NCBI RefSeq assembly: GCF_000717025.1
Contig: NZ_JNXG01000005.1
Location: 1-64,000 of the forward strand
Length of the DNA stretch: 64,000 bases
DNA from: Streptomyces atroolivaceus
GTDB lineage: Bacteria > Actinomycetota > Actinomycetes > Streptomycetales > Streptomycetaceae
Reading direction: 5' to 3'
Positions 42,154-51,426 of the stretch are shown piece after piece. The notes beneath the pieces were generated by a model. That model searched no databases, was not told the origin of the DNA, and saw nothing but the letters and a program-made list of their open reading frames with translations. The stretch's first letter is position 1. Each line of letters opens with the position of its first letter. The position numbers were made by a program, and so were the translations under genes.

Positions 42154-43545
42154 ATGAACCGCACCATATTTGTCCTCGGGGATTCCGTTCCGGCGCCGCG
42201 CACGGACCAGGAAGCGCCCATGGCCGGCTGGGGGCAGAAAATACAGGAACTGCTCGTCGGCCCGATCGAAGTCGCGAACTACGCGCGCAGCGCGATGACC
42301 ACGCGCAAGTACTACACCGAACGCTTCGCCGGGCTCCTGAACCGGATGAACGCGGGGGATGTCGTCCTCATCGGGTTCGGCGGTGTGGACCACATGATCC
42401 ACAACGGCATGCGCTACGTCCCGGTGCCGGAGTACCAGGAGCTCCTCGGGCTCTTCACGGACTACATCCGGAGTGAGGGCGGGGTGCCGGTCATGGTCAC
42501 TCCCACGGCGCGCTACGCCTTCTCCGCGACCGGTGAAGTGAAGAACACCCGGGGTGAGTACCCGCGCGCCATGGCGGAGGTCGCCGCGGAGCGGGGCGTC
42601 CCCCTGATCGACCTCACGGGCATCACCATGAGTCTCTGGTCCCGGATCGGCCCGACCCGGCTGCGTCAGTACTTCTGCTGGGTCGACGCGGGTGAACACC
42701 CCCTGCACCCGGACGGCAACATCGACTCCAGCCACCTGAACCACCCCGGGGCCTACGAGGTCGCACGGCTGGTCGTGGCCGGCCTCGTCGAACGGTCCGT
42801 GCTCACCCGGGCCGACGTGGACGTCGCGGCGCTCATGGAACCGGAAGGGCTGCCCCCGGTCTCTCACGAGTTCACGGTCCAGTCGCCCGAATCGGCGCTG
42901 GACTACGGGATGCGCACCGGTGGGGCGCCGAGTTTCGCCCGTCCGGTCGCGGGAGCCCGGGTGGGCCCCATGACCAAGTTCTCGGGCACCGCCGCGCCGG
43001 GCACCGACTACCTCCTCTTCTTCGAGCAGGGGCAGTACATCGGGGGAACCGGTGTGGGCGGTGCGGGTCAGTGGCTGTGGCGCCGCGCGGTCGAGTGGGC
43101 CCCGGGGGACCACGTCATCCAGTGCGTCGGGCTCCGGGCGGACGGGTGTTCACCGACGGCCGAGCAGCACTTCCAGGTGATCGCCGGGGTGGCGCCTCCC
43201 GTCATCACCGCACCGAAGGAGAACAAGTTCGCGGGTCCCAAGGTGCGCTTCGCCGGGCGCACGCAGGGCGCCACGAAGGTCGTGCTGATGGAGGGCGGCC
43301 GGCTGATCGGCGCGACCGCCGTCGACGAGAAGGGCGAGTGGCACTTCACCCACTCCCACCGCTGGCGGGCGGGGCACCACACCGTCGAGGTCATCGCACT
43401 GTTCGGCGCGCAGGAGTCCGCTCCCGCCGGCGTACGGTTCAAGGTCGTCGGCATCCCGGAGGACAGCAGCATCCGGGCGGCGGGCAGCTCCCGCGAGGAG
43501 TGCGGCGAGGCGTGCAACCACAGGCCGTTCACCGGTACCTGGTGA
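42154..43545 (+). CDS. SGNH/GDSL esterase with two C-terminal Ig-like domains (463 aa)
   Basis: Residues 1-220 are SGNH-like: the nucleophile block IFVLGDSVPAP, Gly/Asp region VLIGFGGVDHM and catalytic DxxH in GNIDSSHLNHPGA. It resembles rhamnogalacturonan-acetylesterase-type enzymes, so it probably removes or transfers O-acyl groups on polysaccharide. The C-terminal half has two tandem beta-sandwich repeats (about 275-350 and 355-440), with VGPMTKFSGTAAPGT and FAGPKVRFAGRTQGATKV as equivalent strands. No signal peptide is visible, so it acts inside or leaves with the polymer. ATG 42154 chosen; TTG 42139 is in frame. Last gene of the operon. Confidence 0.78.
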   Translation: MNRTIFVLGDSVPAPRTDQEAPMAGWGQKIQELLVGPIEVANYARSAMTTRKYYTERFAGLLNRMNAGDVVLIGFGGVDHMIHNGMRYVPVPEYQELLGLFTDYIRSEGGVPVMVTPTARYAFSATGEVKNTRGEYPRAMAEVAAERGVPLIDLTGITMSLWSRIGPTRLRQYFCWVDAGEHPLHPDGNIDSSHLNHPGAYEVARLVVAGLVERSVLTRADVDVAALMEPEGLPPVSHEFTVQSPESALDYGMRTGGAPSFARPVAGARVGPMTKFSGTAAPGTDYLLFFEQGQYIGGTGVGGAGQWLWRRAVEWAPGDHVIQCVGLRADGCSPTAEQHFQVIAGVAPPVITAPKENKFAGPKVRFAGRTQGATKVVLMEGGRLIGATAVDEKGEWHFTHSHRWRAGHHTVEVIALFGAQESAPAGVRFKVVGIPEDSSIRAAGSSREECGEACNHRPFTGTW

Positions 43546-43614
43546 CCGGTGGGACGGACGACACGCCGCCGCTCCGTCCGGCCTCGGCGCTGTTGTCCGT
43601 CCGGCCCCGCACAT

Positions 43615-43655
43615 GAGGACGGGCCGTACGGAAACGATCCGTACGGCCCGTCCTC
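43615..43655. terminator. Bidirectional stem-loop between esterase and fadB genes
   Basis: Perfect 18-bp stem (43615-43632 with 43638-43655), loop aacga. Serves the convergent esterase (+) and fadB (-) transcripts. Confidence 0.88.
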
Positions 43656-43666
43656 GCCGGCTCGTG

Positions 43667-45799
43667 TTACGCCGGGACGCTCGCCACGCCCTGCGTCAGG
43701 AACGGCTTGCCGTTGACCCGCTCCGAGACGCCCTCGCGGTCCAGGTACGGCGTGATGCCGCCCAGGTGGAAGGGCCAGCCCGCGCCGGTGATCAGGCAGA
43801 GGTCGATGTCCTGGGGCTCGGCGACGACGCCCTCGTCCAGCATGAGGCCGATCTCCTGCGCCACCGCGTCCAGGACGCGGTCACGGACCTGGTCCTCCGT
43901 CAGGACGGTGTCGCCCTGCTCGAGGAGCGCCGCGACCTCCGGGTCCAGCTCCGGCTTCCCGGAGTCGTAGACGTAGAAGCCGCGCTTGCCCGCCTTCACC
44001 ACGGCAGCGAGGTTCTGGGAGACCGTGAAGCGCTCCGGGAAGGCGCGGTTCAGGGTCTCCGAGACGTGCAGACCGATGGCCGGCCCGACCAGCTCCAGCA
44101 GCACCAGCGGGGACATCGGCAGGCCGAGCGGCTCGATGGCCTTCTCCGCCGTCGCGACCGGGGTGCCCTCGTCGATGATGTTCTGGATCTCGCCCATGAA
44201 GCGGGTGAGGATGCGGTTGACGACGAACGCCGGGGCGTCCTTCACCAGGACCGCGGTCTTCTTCAGCTTGCGGGCGACGCCGAAGGCCGTGGCCAGCGAG
44301 GCGTCGTCGGTCTGCTCGCCGCGCACGATCTCCAGGAGCGGGAGGATCGCGACCGGGTTGAAGAAGTGGAAACCGACGACCCGCTCGGGGTTCTTCAGCT
44401 TCGACGCCATCTCGGTCACCGAGAGGGACGAGGTGTTCGTGGCGAGGATCGCGTGCGCCGGGGCGACCGCCTCGACCTCCGCGAACACCTGCTGCTTGAC
44501 GCCGATCTCCTCGAAGACGGCCTCGATGATGAAGTCGGCGTCGGAGAAGCCCTCCGCCTTGTCCAGCACACCGGAGACCAGGGCCTTCAGCCGGTTGGCC
44601 TTGTCCTGGTTGATGCGGCCCTTGCCGAGCAGCTTGTCGATCTCGGCCTGGACGTAGCCCACACCCTTGTCGACGCGGTCCTGGTCGATGTCCGTGAGGA
44701 CGACAGGGACCTCCAGGCGGCGCAGGAAGAGCAGGGCGAGCTGGCTGGCCATCAGGCCCGCGCCCACGACGCCGACCTTGGTGACCGGGCGGGCCAGCGC
44801 CTTGTCCGGCGCGCCGGCCGGGCGCTTGGCGCGCTTCTGGACCAGGTTGAAGGAGTAGATCCCGGAGCGCAGCTCGCCGCCCATGATCAGGTCCGCGAGG
44901 GCCTGGTCCTCGGCGTCGAAGCCGGCGCCCAGGTCGCCGTCCTTGGCCGCGGCGATGATCTCCAGCGCGCGGTACGCGGCCGGGGCGGCGCCGTGCACCT
45001 TGGAGTCGGCGACGGCCTTGCCGCGGGCGACTGCCTGGTCCCAGGCGTCACCGCGGTCGACCTCGGGGCGCTCGATCGCGATCTCGCCCTTGAGGACCGA
45101 CGCGGTCCAGATCAGCGACTGCTCCAGGAAGTCCGCACCCTCGAAGATCGCGTCGGCGATCCCGAGCTCGAAGACCTGCTTGCCCTTGAGCTGACGGTTC
45201 TGGTTCAGCGAGTTCTCGATGATCACCGAGACGGCACGGTCGGCGCCGATCAGGTTGGGGAGCAGCACGCAGCCGCCCCAGCCGGGGACCAGACCGAGGA
45301 AGACCTCGGGCAGCGAGAACGCGGGCAGCGCCTTGGAGACGGTGCGGTACGAGCAGTGCAGGCCGATCTCGACGCCGCCGCCCATGGCCGCGCCGTTGTA
45401 GTACGCGAACGTCGGGACCGCGAGGCCGGAGAGGCGGCGGAAGACGTCGTGACCGCCCTTGCCGATGGCCAGCGCGTCCTTGTGCTCCTTGAGGAGCTCG
45501 ACGCCCTTGAGGTCGGCGCCCACCGCGAAGATGAACGGCTTGCCCGTGACACCCACACCGGTGATCGAGCCCTCGGCCGCCTCCTTCTCGACCTGGTCGA
45601 TGGCGGCGTTCAGGTTCGCCAGCGACTGCGGGCCGATGGTGGTCGGCTTGGTGTGGTCGAAGCCGTTGTCCAGCGTGATGAGGGCGAACCGGCCCGCGCC
45701 GCCGGGAAGGTCGAGGTGGCGTACGTGTGCCTGCGTGACGACCTCGCCGGGGAACAGCTCGGCCGCGCCCTTCAGAAGCTCAGTGGTGGTGGTGCTCAC
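43667..45799 (-). CDS. fadB: Fatty-acid beta-oxidation multifunctional protein: enoyl-CoA hydratase / 3-hydroxyacyl-CoA dehydrogenase (710 aa)
   Basis: Residues 1-300 form the crotonase domain, with the oxyanion-hole segment PTFAYYNGAAMGGGVEIGLHC and FSLPEVFLGLVPGWGG carrying catalytic Glu residues. Residues about 335-510 are the NAD-binding Rossmann domain (KVGVVGAGLMASQLALLF; NTSSLSVTEMA; RVVGFHFFNPV with the catalytic His), followed by two C-terminal dehydrogenase domains (KDAPAFVVNRIL). GTG 45799 overlaps the thiolase stop (GTGA, 45796-45799): a classical fadAB operon. Cytoplasmic; hydrates and oxidises fatty acyl-CoA intermediates for the neighbouring thiolase. Confidence 0.92.
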   Translation of the reverse strand: MSTTTTELLKGAAELFPGEVVTQAHVRHLDLPGGAGRFALITLDNGFDHTKPTTIGPQSLANLNAAIDQVEKEAAEGSITGVGVTGKPFIFAVGADLKGVELLKEHKDALAIGKGGHDVFRRLSGLAVPTFAYYNGAAMGGGVEIGLHCSYRTVSKALPAFSLPEVFLGLVPGWGGCVLLPNLIGADRAVSVIIENSLNQNRQLKGKQVFELGIADAIFEGADFLEQSLIWTASVLKGEIAIERPEVDRGDAWDQAVARGKAVADSKVHGAAPAAYRALEIIAAAKDGDLGAGFDAEDQALADLIMGGELRSGIYSFNLVQKRAKRPAGAPDKALARPVTKVGVVGAGLMASQLALLFLRRLEVPVVLTDIDQDRVDKGVGYVQAEIDKLLGKGRINQDKANRLKALVSGVLDKAEGFSDADFIIEAVFEEIGVKQQVFAEVEAVAPAHAILATNTSSLSVTEMASKLKNPERVVGFHFFNPVAILPLLEIVRGEQTDDASLATAFGVARKLKKTAVLVKDAPAFVVNRILTRFMGEIQNIIDEGTPVATAEKAIEPLGLPMSPLVLLELVGPAIGLHVSETLNRAFPERFTVSQNLAAVVKAGKRGFYVYDSGKPELDPEVAALLEQGDTVLTEDQVRDRVLDAVAQEIGLMLDEGVVAEPQDIDLCLITGAGWPFHLGGITPYLDREGVSERVNGKPFLTQGVASVPA

Positions 45800-47016
45800 T
45801 TGTTGCCTCCGTCGAAATTCGGGTTCTCCCAGACGACCGTCGCGCCCATGCCGAAGCCGACGCACATGGTCGTCAGGCCGTAGCGGACCTCCGGCTGCTC
45901 CTCGAACTGGCGGGCCAGCTGAGTCATCAGGCGGACGCCGGAGGAGGCGAGCGGGTGGCCGTAGGCGATCGCGCCGCCGTACTGGTTGACGCGCTGGTCG
46001 TCGTCGGCGATGCCGTAGTGCTCCAGGAAGGCGAGCACCTGCACGGCGAAGGCCTCGTTGATCTCGAAGAGACCGATGTCGTCGATGGAGAGACCGGCCT
46101 TGGCCAGGGCCTTCTCCGTCGCCGGGATCGGGCCGTAGCCCATGACCTCCGGCTCGACACCCGCGAAGGCGTACGACACGAGGCGCATCTTGACCGGGAG
46201 GCCCAGCTCGCGGGCGGTCTCCTCGGACGCGAGGAGCGAGGCGGTGGCGCCGTCGTTGAGACCCGCGGCATTACCGGCCGTCACGCGGCCGTGGGCGCGG
46301 AACGGGGTCTTCAGCCCGGCCAGGGACTCCAGCGTGGTGCCCGGGCGCATCGGCTCGTCGGCGGTGACCAGGCCCCAGCCCGTCTCACCGGCCTCCGCGT
46401 TGGTACGGCGCACGGAGACCGGCACCAGGTCCTGCTGGATCTTGCCGTTGGCGTAGGCCTTGGCGGCCTTCTCCTGCGAACGGACCGCGTACTCGTCGGC
46501 GCGCTGCTTCGTGATCGACGGGTACCTGTCGTGCAGGTTCTCCGCCGTCATGCCCATGAAGAGGGCGGACTCGTCGACCAGCTTCTCCGACACGAGACGC
46601 GGGTTCGGGTCCACACTCTCGCCCATCGGGTGGCGGCCCATGTGCTCGACACCGCCGGCGATGACGACGTCGTACGCGCCGAAGGCGATGGAGCCGGCCG
46701 TCGCGGTGACGGCGGTCAGCGCACCCGCGCACATGCGGTCGATGGAGTAACCGGGCACCGACTGGGGCAGGCCGGCCAGGATTCCGGCGGTACGCCCGAG
46801 GGTGAGGCCCTGGTCGCCGATCTGCGTGGTCGCCGCGATGGCGACCTCGTCGATCTTCGCGGGGTCCAGGTCCGGGTTGCGGCGCAGCAGCTCCCGGATG
46901 GCCTTCACGACGAGATCGTCGGCGCGGGTCTCGTGGTAGATGCCCTTCGGGCCCGCTTTGCCGAACGGGGTGCGGACGCCGTCGACGAAGACGACGTCCC
47001 GGATGGTACGAGGCAC
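45796..47016 (-). CDS. fadA: Acetyl-CoA acyltransferase (thiolase II, 406 aa)
   Basis: Acyl-CoA thiolase. The nucleophilic Cys is in SIDRMCAGALTA (about residue 91), the His in AYGHPLASSG and the second Cys in TTMCVGFGMG. The thiolase loop VEHMGRHPMG is typical of degradative enzymes. GTG 47016 has GGAGGAG 7 bp upstream. Cleaves 3-ketoacyl-CoA to acetyl-CoA; encoded ahead of fadB and translationally coupled to it. A possible operator (47086-47102) lies upstream. Confidence 0.92.
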   Translation of the reverse strand: MPRTIRDVVFVDGVRTPFGKAGPKGIYHETRADDLVVKAIRELLRRNPDLDPAKIDEVAIAATTQIGDQGLTLGRTAGILAGLPQSVPGYSIDRMCAGALTAVTATAGSIAFGAYDVVIAGGVEHMGRHPMGESVDPNPRLVSEKLVDESALFMGMTAENLHDRYPSITKQRADEYAVRSQEKAAKAYANGKIQQDLVPVSVRRTNAEAGETGWGLVTADEPMRPGTTLESLAGLKTPFRAHGRVTAGNAAGLNDGATASLLASEETARELGLPVKMRLVSYAFAGVEPEVMGYGPIPATEKALAKAGLSIDDIGLFEINEAFAVQVLAFLEHYGIADDDQRVNQYGGAIAYGHPLASSGVRLMTQLARQFEEQPEVRYGLTTMCVGFGMGATVVWENPNFDGGNK

Positions 47017-47085
47017 GGTGGCTCTCCTCCAGGGGGCGGGATGGCACTGCTGCGGGCGCACACATCGGCGCGCCTCGACCCTCAT

Positions 47086-47102
47086 GCTACTTGCGGGTAA
47101 CC
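47086..47102 (-). promoter_or_regulatory. Imperfect palindrome upstream of fadA
   Basis: On the minus strand GGTTACCCGCAAGTAGC, an imperfect inverted repeat TTAC-N6-GTAG, 70 bp before the fadA start. Placement suits a TetR-type fatty-acid regulator. The symmetry is weak and the assignment tentative. Confidence 0.3.
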
Positions 47103-47239
47103 AGACTGCCCACCCCCCACCACCGGAGCGGTGAACGTCACACACGGAGGGGGCCCCGCCGGTGGCCCGTGAAGGCCGGGTAACTGGCGTGAAATCGATC
47201 CTCCCGGACGTCGGGGCCCGGGGTGTGGTCCCGACACGC

Positions 47240-47275
47240 GTGCACCCCCCTGCCGGATCCGGCAGGGGGGTGCAC
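47240..47275 (-). terminator. 36-bp perfect palindrome: terminator after rnd
   Basis: Fully symmetric around ccGGATCCgg, 11 bp past the RNase D stop on the minus strand; forms a long stem with an almost absent loop. Confidence 0.8.
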
Positions 47276-47285
47276 ACGAGTGGTG

Positions 47286-48560
47286 TCAGGCGCTCGTGTC
47301 CAGGGCGCGCAGGAGCAGGGGGCCGACCTGTTCGATCTGCCAGTTGCGCGCGCCGTGTCCGGCCAGCGCGGTCTCGACCGTCTCCGGGGTCAGCACCTTG
47401 GGCGGTTCCCAGCAGACCCGGCGCACGGTGTCCGGGGTGATCAGGTTCTCCTGCGGCATGTTCAGCCGCTCGGCGAGCTCCGACACGGCGGTGCGGGCCG
47501 CCGACAGCCGGGCCGCGGCGGCCGGGTCCTTGTCCGCCCACGAGCGCGGGGGAGGCGGACCGGCCGGCTGCTGACCGGGCTGCGGCAGCTCCGACTCGGG
47601 CAGTTCCCTGGCCCGGTCGACGGCCGCCTGCCACTGCTCCAGCTGACGGCGCCCCATGCGGTGCCCGAAGCCCGGCAGCGCGGTGAGCGCGGTCACGTTC
47701 ACCGGGAGGGCCAGGGCCGCCTCGATGATCGCGGCGTCACCGAGCACCTTGCCGGGCGAGATGTCACGGCGCTGTGCCACCTGGTCACGGGCGGTCCACA
47801 GCTCCCGCACGACCGCGATCTGACGGCGGCGGCGCACCTTGTGCATACCGGAGGTACGGCGCCACGGGTCCTTGCGCGGGGGGGCCGGCGGCGCCGAGGC
47901 GATCGCGGCGAACTCCTCCAGCGCCCACTCCAGCTTGCCCTGTCGGTCGAGCTCCTCCTCCAGGGCGTCACGCAGGTCCACCAGCAGCTCGACGTCGAGC
48001 GCGGCATAGCGCAGCCAGGGGTCGGGCAGGGGCCGGGTGGACCAGTCGACCGCTGAGTGGCCCTTCTCCAGGGCGTAGCCGAGGACGTTCTCCACTATCG
48101 CTCCCAGGCCGACGCGAGGGAATCCCGCCAGCCGTCCGGCGAGCTCCGTGTCGAAGAGCGAGGTCGGGGTCATGCCTATGTCGCGCAGGCAGGGCAGGTC
48201 CTGGGTGGCGGCGTGCAGGATCCACTCGGCTCCGCCGAGGGCCTGGCCGAGGGCGGACAGGTCGGGGCAGCCGACCGGGTCGATCAGTGCGCTCCCCGCT
48301 CCCTCGCGGCGCAGCTGCACGAGGTAGGCGCGCTGTCCGTAGCGATAGCCCGACGCGCGCTCGGCGTCGACGGCGACGGGGCCGGTACCGGCGGCGAAGG
48401 CCGCGGTCACCCGGGCCAGGGCGTCGTCGGTCGCCACCACCGGGGGGATGCCCTCGCGCGGTTCGAGCAAGGGGATCGGCGCCGGGGCGACGTCGTCCGG
48501 GGGAGCGCCCCCGGTGGTTCGCAGTGAGGTGTCTGCTGCGGTCTCTTGGGCGTCGGTCAC
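47286..48560 (-). CDS. rnd: Ribonuclease D-type 3'-5' exonuclease with HRDC domain (424 aa)
   Basis: DEDDy exonuclease, probably in tRNA/stable-RNA maturation. The Asp and Glu of ExoI are in VAVDAERASGYRYGQ, ExoII has LHAATQDLPCL and LFDTELAGRL, and ExoIII reads WLRYAALDVELLVDL with the Tyr and Asp. The HRDC domain follows at about 235-310 (WTARDQVAQRRDISPGKVLGDAAIIEAA). The C-terminal Pro-rich linker and final helical part are common in actinobacterial forms. GTG start at 48560. Separated from whiI by a long palindrome. Confidence 0.88.
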   Translation of the reverse strand: MTDAQETAADTSLRTTGGAPPDDVAPAPIPLLEPREGIPPVVATDDALARVTAAFAAGTGPVAVDAERASGYRYGQRAYLVQLRREGAGSALIDPVGCPDLSALGQALGGAEWILHAATQDLPCLRDIGMTPTSLFDTELAGRLAGFPRVGLGAIVENVLGYALEKGHSAVDWSTRPLPDPWLRYAALDVELLVDLRDALEEELDRQGKLEWALEEFAAIASAPPAPPRKDPWRRTSGMHKVRRRRQIAVVRELWTARDQVAQRRDISPGKVLGDAAIIEAALALPVNVTALTALPGFGHRMGRRQLEQWQAAVDRARELPESELPQPGQQPAGPPPPRSWADKDPAAAARLSAARTAVSELAERLNMPQENLITPDTVRRVCWEPPKVLTPETVETALAGHGARNWQIEQVGPLLLRALDTSA

Positions 48561-48587
48561 ATGCCAAGGGTATCTGTGTATGTGCGT

Positions 48588-48619
48588 CGCCCGTCGACGG
48601 AACGTTCCGTCGACGGGCG
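48588..48619 (-). terminator. 32-bp perfect palindrome: terminator after whiI
   Basis: Symmetric around ggAACGTTcc, 16-bp arms cgcccgtcgacggaac/gttccgtcgacgggcg, 58 bp after the whiI stop. Because it is fully symmetric it could also act as a protein-binding site, but the position suits termination. Confidence 0.75.
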
Positions 48620-48677
48620 GCCATGCACGTAAACCGGCCGGTTGCGCATCCGCGCAGGTGCCGGCAGGGCTCGGGGG

Positions 48678-49340
48678 TCAGTGGATGATGCCTGTGCGCA
48701 GGGCCACGGCGACCATTCCGGCGCGGTCTCCGGTGCCCAGCTTGCGGGCGATGCGGGCGAGATGGCTCTTGACGGTGAGGGCGGAGAGGCCCATCGAGAC
48801 GCCGATGGCCTTGTTGGACTGGCCTTCGGCGACCAGGCGGAGCACCTCCACCTCACGGCCGGAGAGTTCGCGGTAGCCGCCCGGGTGGCTCGGGGAACCG
48901 GGAGGCCTGCGATGCATACGGGCGGCGTTGGCGCCGATCGGGGCGACGCCGGGGCGGGTGGGGTGGCCGATGTTGGTGCGGGTGCCGGTGACGACGTAAC
49001 CCTTCACGCCGCCCGCGAGGGCGTTGCGCACCGCGCCGATGTCATCGGCGGCGGAGAGGGCGAGGCCGTTCGGCCAGCCGGCGGCTCGGGTCTCGGACAG
49101 CAGGGTCAGCCCGGAACCGTCGGGCAGGTGGACGTCGGCAACGCAGATGTCGCGCGGGTTGCCGACGCGGGGGCGGGCCTCCGCGATGGACGACGCCTCG
49201 ATGACGTCACGAACTCCGAGGGCCCACAGATGGCGGGTGACGGTGGAACGGACGCGCGGGTCGGCCACGACGACCATGGCCGTCGGCTTGTTCGGGCGGT
49301 AGGCGACCAGGCTTGCGGGCTGCTCGAGGAGAACGGACAC
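48678..49340 (-). CDS. whiI: WhiI: atypical response regulator for sporulation (220 aa)
   Basis: N-terminal receiver-like domain and C-terminal LuxR/NarL HTH (REVEVLRLVAEGQSNKAIGVSMGLSALTVKSHLARI). The equivalent of the phosphorylation Asp is in VADVHLPDGSG (Asp69), Lys113 is kept (VKGYVV), but the pocket reads VVADPR with one acidic residue instead of two, so normal phosphorylation is doubtful. The whole protein closely resembles S. coelicolor WhiI, needed for late aerial-hypha sporulation; no kinase gene is adjacent, as there. GTG 49340 follows AGGAGG. The promoter at 49418-49445 matches sigma-WhiG. Confidence 0.92.
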   Translation of the reverse strand: MSVLLEQPASLVAYRPNKPTAMVVVADPRVRSTVTRHLWALGVRDVIEASSIAEARPRVGNPRDICVADVHLPDGSGLTLLSETRAAGWPNGLALSAADDIGAVRNALAGGVKGYVVTGTRTNIGHPTRPGVAPIGANAARMHRRPPGSPSHPGGYRELSGREVEVLRLVAEGQSNKAIGVSMGLSALTVKSHLARIARKLGTGDRAGMVAVALRTGIIH

Positions 49341-49417
49341 CAGGCCTCCTGGGGAGTGGCGGGACGGGCCGGCTCGGGGATGAAGCCGGGCGATCCGTGC
49401 TTGAAGGGTCATTGACC

Positions 49418-49445
49418 TCTTCGGCAGCAGGTGCGTCCTCCTTTA
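49418..49445 (-). promoter_or_regulatory. Sigma-WhiG-type promoter of whiI
   Basis: On the minus strand TAAA (49445-49442), 16-bp spacer, then GCCGAAGA (49425-49418), against the WhiG/FliA-type consensus TAAA-N15/16-GCCGATAA. It lies about 78 bp upstream of the GTG. whiI of S. coelicolor is known to depend on whiG. Confidence 0.8.
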
Positions 49446-49511
49446 GAGGAAGATCGCGATTTAGTGAGTAACAATTCGGGCAAATAGGACGCGCGATCGA
49501 TTGTACGAAAA

Positions 49512-49540
49512 GAGAGCCGGTCCCTGTGCGACCGGCTCTC
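49512..49540 (-). terminator. Rho-independent terminator after the DUF3000 gene
   Basis: GAGAGCCGGT/ACCGGCTCTC 10-bp stem with a 9-nt loop, followed on the minus strand by TTTTCG: one of the few hairpins in the window with a U-tract. It insulates whiI from upstream transcription. Confidence 0.88.
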
Positions 49541-49557
49541 CCTAAGATCACGCAGCG

Positions 49558-50217
49558 TTATGGGGCCTGGGGTCCGCGCCGCTGGGGAAGCGTCACCACC
49601 GCCGCGTCGGCCGTTCCCGACGGCGGAAGACCGGCCAGCTGGCACAGCAGATCGCCCCACGCGACCAGATGCGCCGCCATGTCCGGCACCCCGCCGCGCC
49701 CCTCGCGCGGCGTCCACGAGGCCCGGATCTCGATCTGCGTCGCCGGGCGGCGCTCGGACAGCGCGCCGAAGTAGTGCGAGCCGGCGCGCGTCACCGTTCC
49801 CCCGGCCTCGCCGTAGGAGAGGCCCCGGGCGTCCAGTGCCCCCGTGAGCCAGGTCCAGCACACCTCGGGCAACAGCGGATCGGCCGCCATCTCCGGCTCC
49901 AGTTCGGCCCGTACGAGCGTCACCAGACGGAACGTGCCCTGCCAGGCCTCGTGGCCGGACGGATCGTGCAGGAGGACCAGCCGGCCGTCGGCGAGATCGT
50001 CCTCGCCCTCCACGACGGCGGCCTCCACGGCGTACGCGTGCGGGGCGAGCCGCTGCGGCGGTCGTGTGGGCTCGACCTCCAGTTCGGGACGCAGACGGGC
50101 GGAACGCAGCGCGTCGACCGCCGACCGGAACGCGTGCGGGGCGGTGTCGCCGTCCGCGCCCCCCTCGTCGTCAGCGCCATCGGATTGATCGGAGAATTGT
50201 CCCTGAGCCGGAGCCAT
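49558..50217 (-). CDS. DUF3000 protein (219 aa), actinobacterial conserved, function unknown
   Basis: Matches the DUF3000 family by AFRSAVDALRSARLRPELEVEPTRPPQRLAPHA, LLHDPSGHEAWQGTFRLVTLVRAELEPEMA and WTWLTGALDARG. The N-terminus is acidic and low-complexity (SDGADDEGGADGD). No signal peptide, TM segment or catalytic motif. Divergent from hemE with a 92-bp gap, an arrangement I recall from S. coelicolor (SCO6030/SCO6031). ATG 50217. Function is not known to me. Confidence 0.82.
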   Translation of the reverse strand: MAPAQGQFSDQSDGADDEGGADGDTAPHAFRSAVDALRSARLRPELEVEPTRPPQRLAPHAYAVEAAVVEGEDDLADGRLVLLHDPSGHEAWQGTFRLVTLVRAELEPEMAADPLLPEVCWTWLTGALDARGLSYGEAGGTVTRAGSHYFGALSERRPATQIEIRASWTPREGRGGVPDMAAHLVAWGDLLCQLAGLPPSGTADAAVVTLPQRRGPQAP

Positions 50218-50309
50218 GCGGGGAAGAGTAGGCGGAACCGGAGCGCCGTGCAGGGAGGGACACCCATGCGGCGTCCGGCTCGTTGTCACTCCGTGCGAAG
50301 ATTCTGTGC

Positions 50310-51419
50310 GTGAGTGCCAACGACCTTCCCCCAGAGCTCAGCTCCGTCCGATCAGGGGAGGGCCCGTCCTCGGGCCTGCGTACGCCCCCCGCCACCCGTG
50401 ACTCGGCCTTCCTCAAGGCCTGCCGCCGCGAGCCGGTGCCGCACACCCCGGTCTGGTTCATGCGTCAGGCGGGGCGCTCGCTGCCCGAGTACCTGAAGGT
50501 CCGCGAGGGCATCGCGATGCTCGACTCCTGCATGATGCCGGAGCTGGTCACCGAGATCACGCTTCAGCCGGTACGCCGGCACAAGGTCGACGCCGCGATC
50601 TACTTCAGCGACATCGTCGTGCCGCTCAAGGCCATCGGCATCGACCTCGACATCAGGCCCGGCGTCGGACCGGTGATCGCCGAGCCGATCCGCACCCGCG
50701 CCGATCTGGCCCGGCTGCGCGACCTCACCCCCGAGGACGTCCCGTACGTCACCGAGGCCATCCGCATGCTCACCGCCGAGCTCGGCGCCACGCCGCTCAT
50801 CGGATTCGCCGGTGCGCCGTTCACCCTCGCGAGCTACCTCGTGGAGGGCGGCCCGTCCCGCAACCACGAGCGCACCAAGGCCATGATGTACGGCGACCCG
50901 GAGCTCTGGGCCGACCTGCTCGACCGGCTCGCGGAGATCACCGGGGCGTTCCTGAAGGTCCAGATCGAGGCCGGCGCGTCCGCGGTCCAGCTCTTCGACT
51001 CCTGGGTCGGCGCCCTGGCCCCGGCCGACTACCGCCGCTCCGTGATGCCGGCCTCCGCCAAGGTCTTCGACGCCGTCGCGTCGTACGGCGTCCCGCGCAT
51101 CCACTTCGGCGTGGGCACCGGCGAGCTGCTCGGCCTCATGGGCGAGGCCGGCGCGGACGTCGTCGGCGTGGACTGGCGTGTCCCCATGGACGAGGGCGCC
51201 CGCCGGGTCGGGCCCGGCAAGGCGCTCCAGGGCAACCTCGACCCGGCGGTGCTGTTCGCGCCGACCGAGGCGGTGGAGGAGAAGACCCGCGAGGTGCTCG
51301 ACGCCGCCGCCGGTCTCGAGGGGCACATCTTCAACCTCGGTCACGGCGTCATGCCCGCCACCGACCCGGACGCACTGACGCGCCTGGTGGAGTACGTCCA
51401 CCAGCAGACGGCGCACTGA
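50310..51419 (+). CDS. hemE: Uroporphyrinogen III decarboxylase (369 aa)
   Basis: Cytoplasmic enzyme converting uroporphyrinogen III to coproporphyrinogen III. The signature [15 protein letters not shown] (substrate-binding Arg residues) is near residues 45-60, the catalytic Asp is in [17 protein letters not shown], with [29 protein letters not shown] and [14 protein letters not shown] following. GTG 50310 starts [12 protein letters not shown]. First haem gene of the 50-56 kb group. Confidence 0.93.
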   Translation: MSANDLPPELSSVRSGEGPSSGLRTPPATRDSAFLKACRREPVPHTPVWFMRQAGRSLPEYLKVREGIAMLDSCMMPELVTEITLQPVRRHKVDAAIYFSDIVVPLKAIGIDLDIRPGVGPVIAEPIRTRADLARLRDLTPEDVPYVTEAIRMLTAELGATPLIGFAGAPFTLASYLVEGGPSRNHERTKAMMYGDPELWADLLDRLAEITGAFLKVQIEAGASAVQLFDSWVGALAPADYRRSVMPASAKVFDAVASYGVPRIHFGVGTGELLGLMGEAGADVVGVDWRVPMDEGARRVGPGKALQGNLDPAVLFAPTEAVEEKTREVLDAAAGLEGHIFNLGHGVMPATDPDALTRLVEYVHQQTAH

Positions 51420-51426
51420 CCCCCTC

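Noticed and set aside
48588..48619. 32-bp palindrome considered as a phage attachment site or operator
   Set aside because: No integrase or tRNA nearby and its position 58 bp after the whiI stop fits a terminator better.
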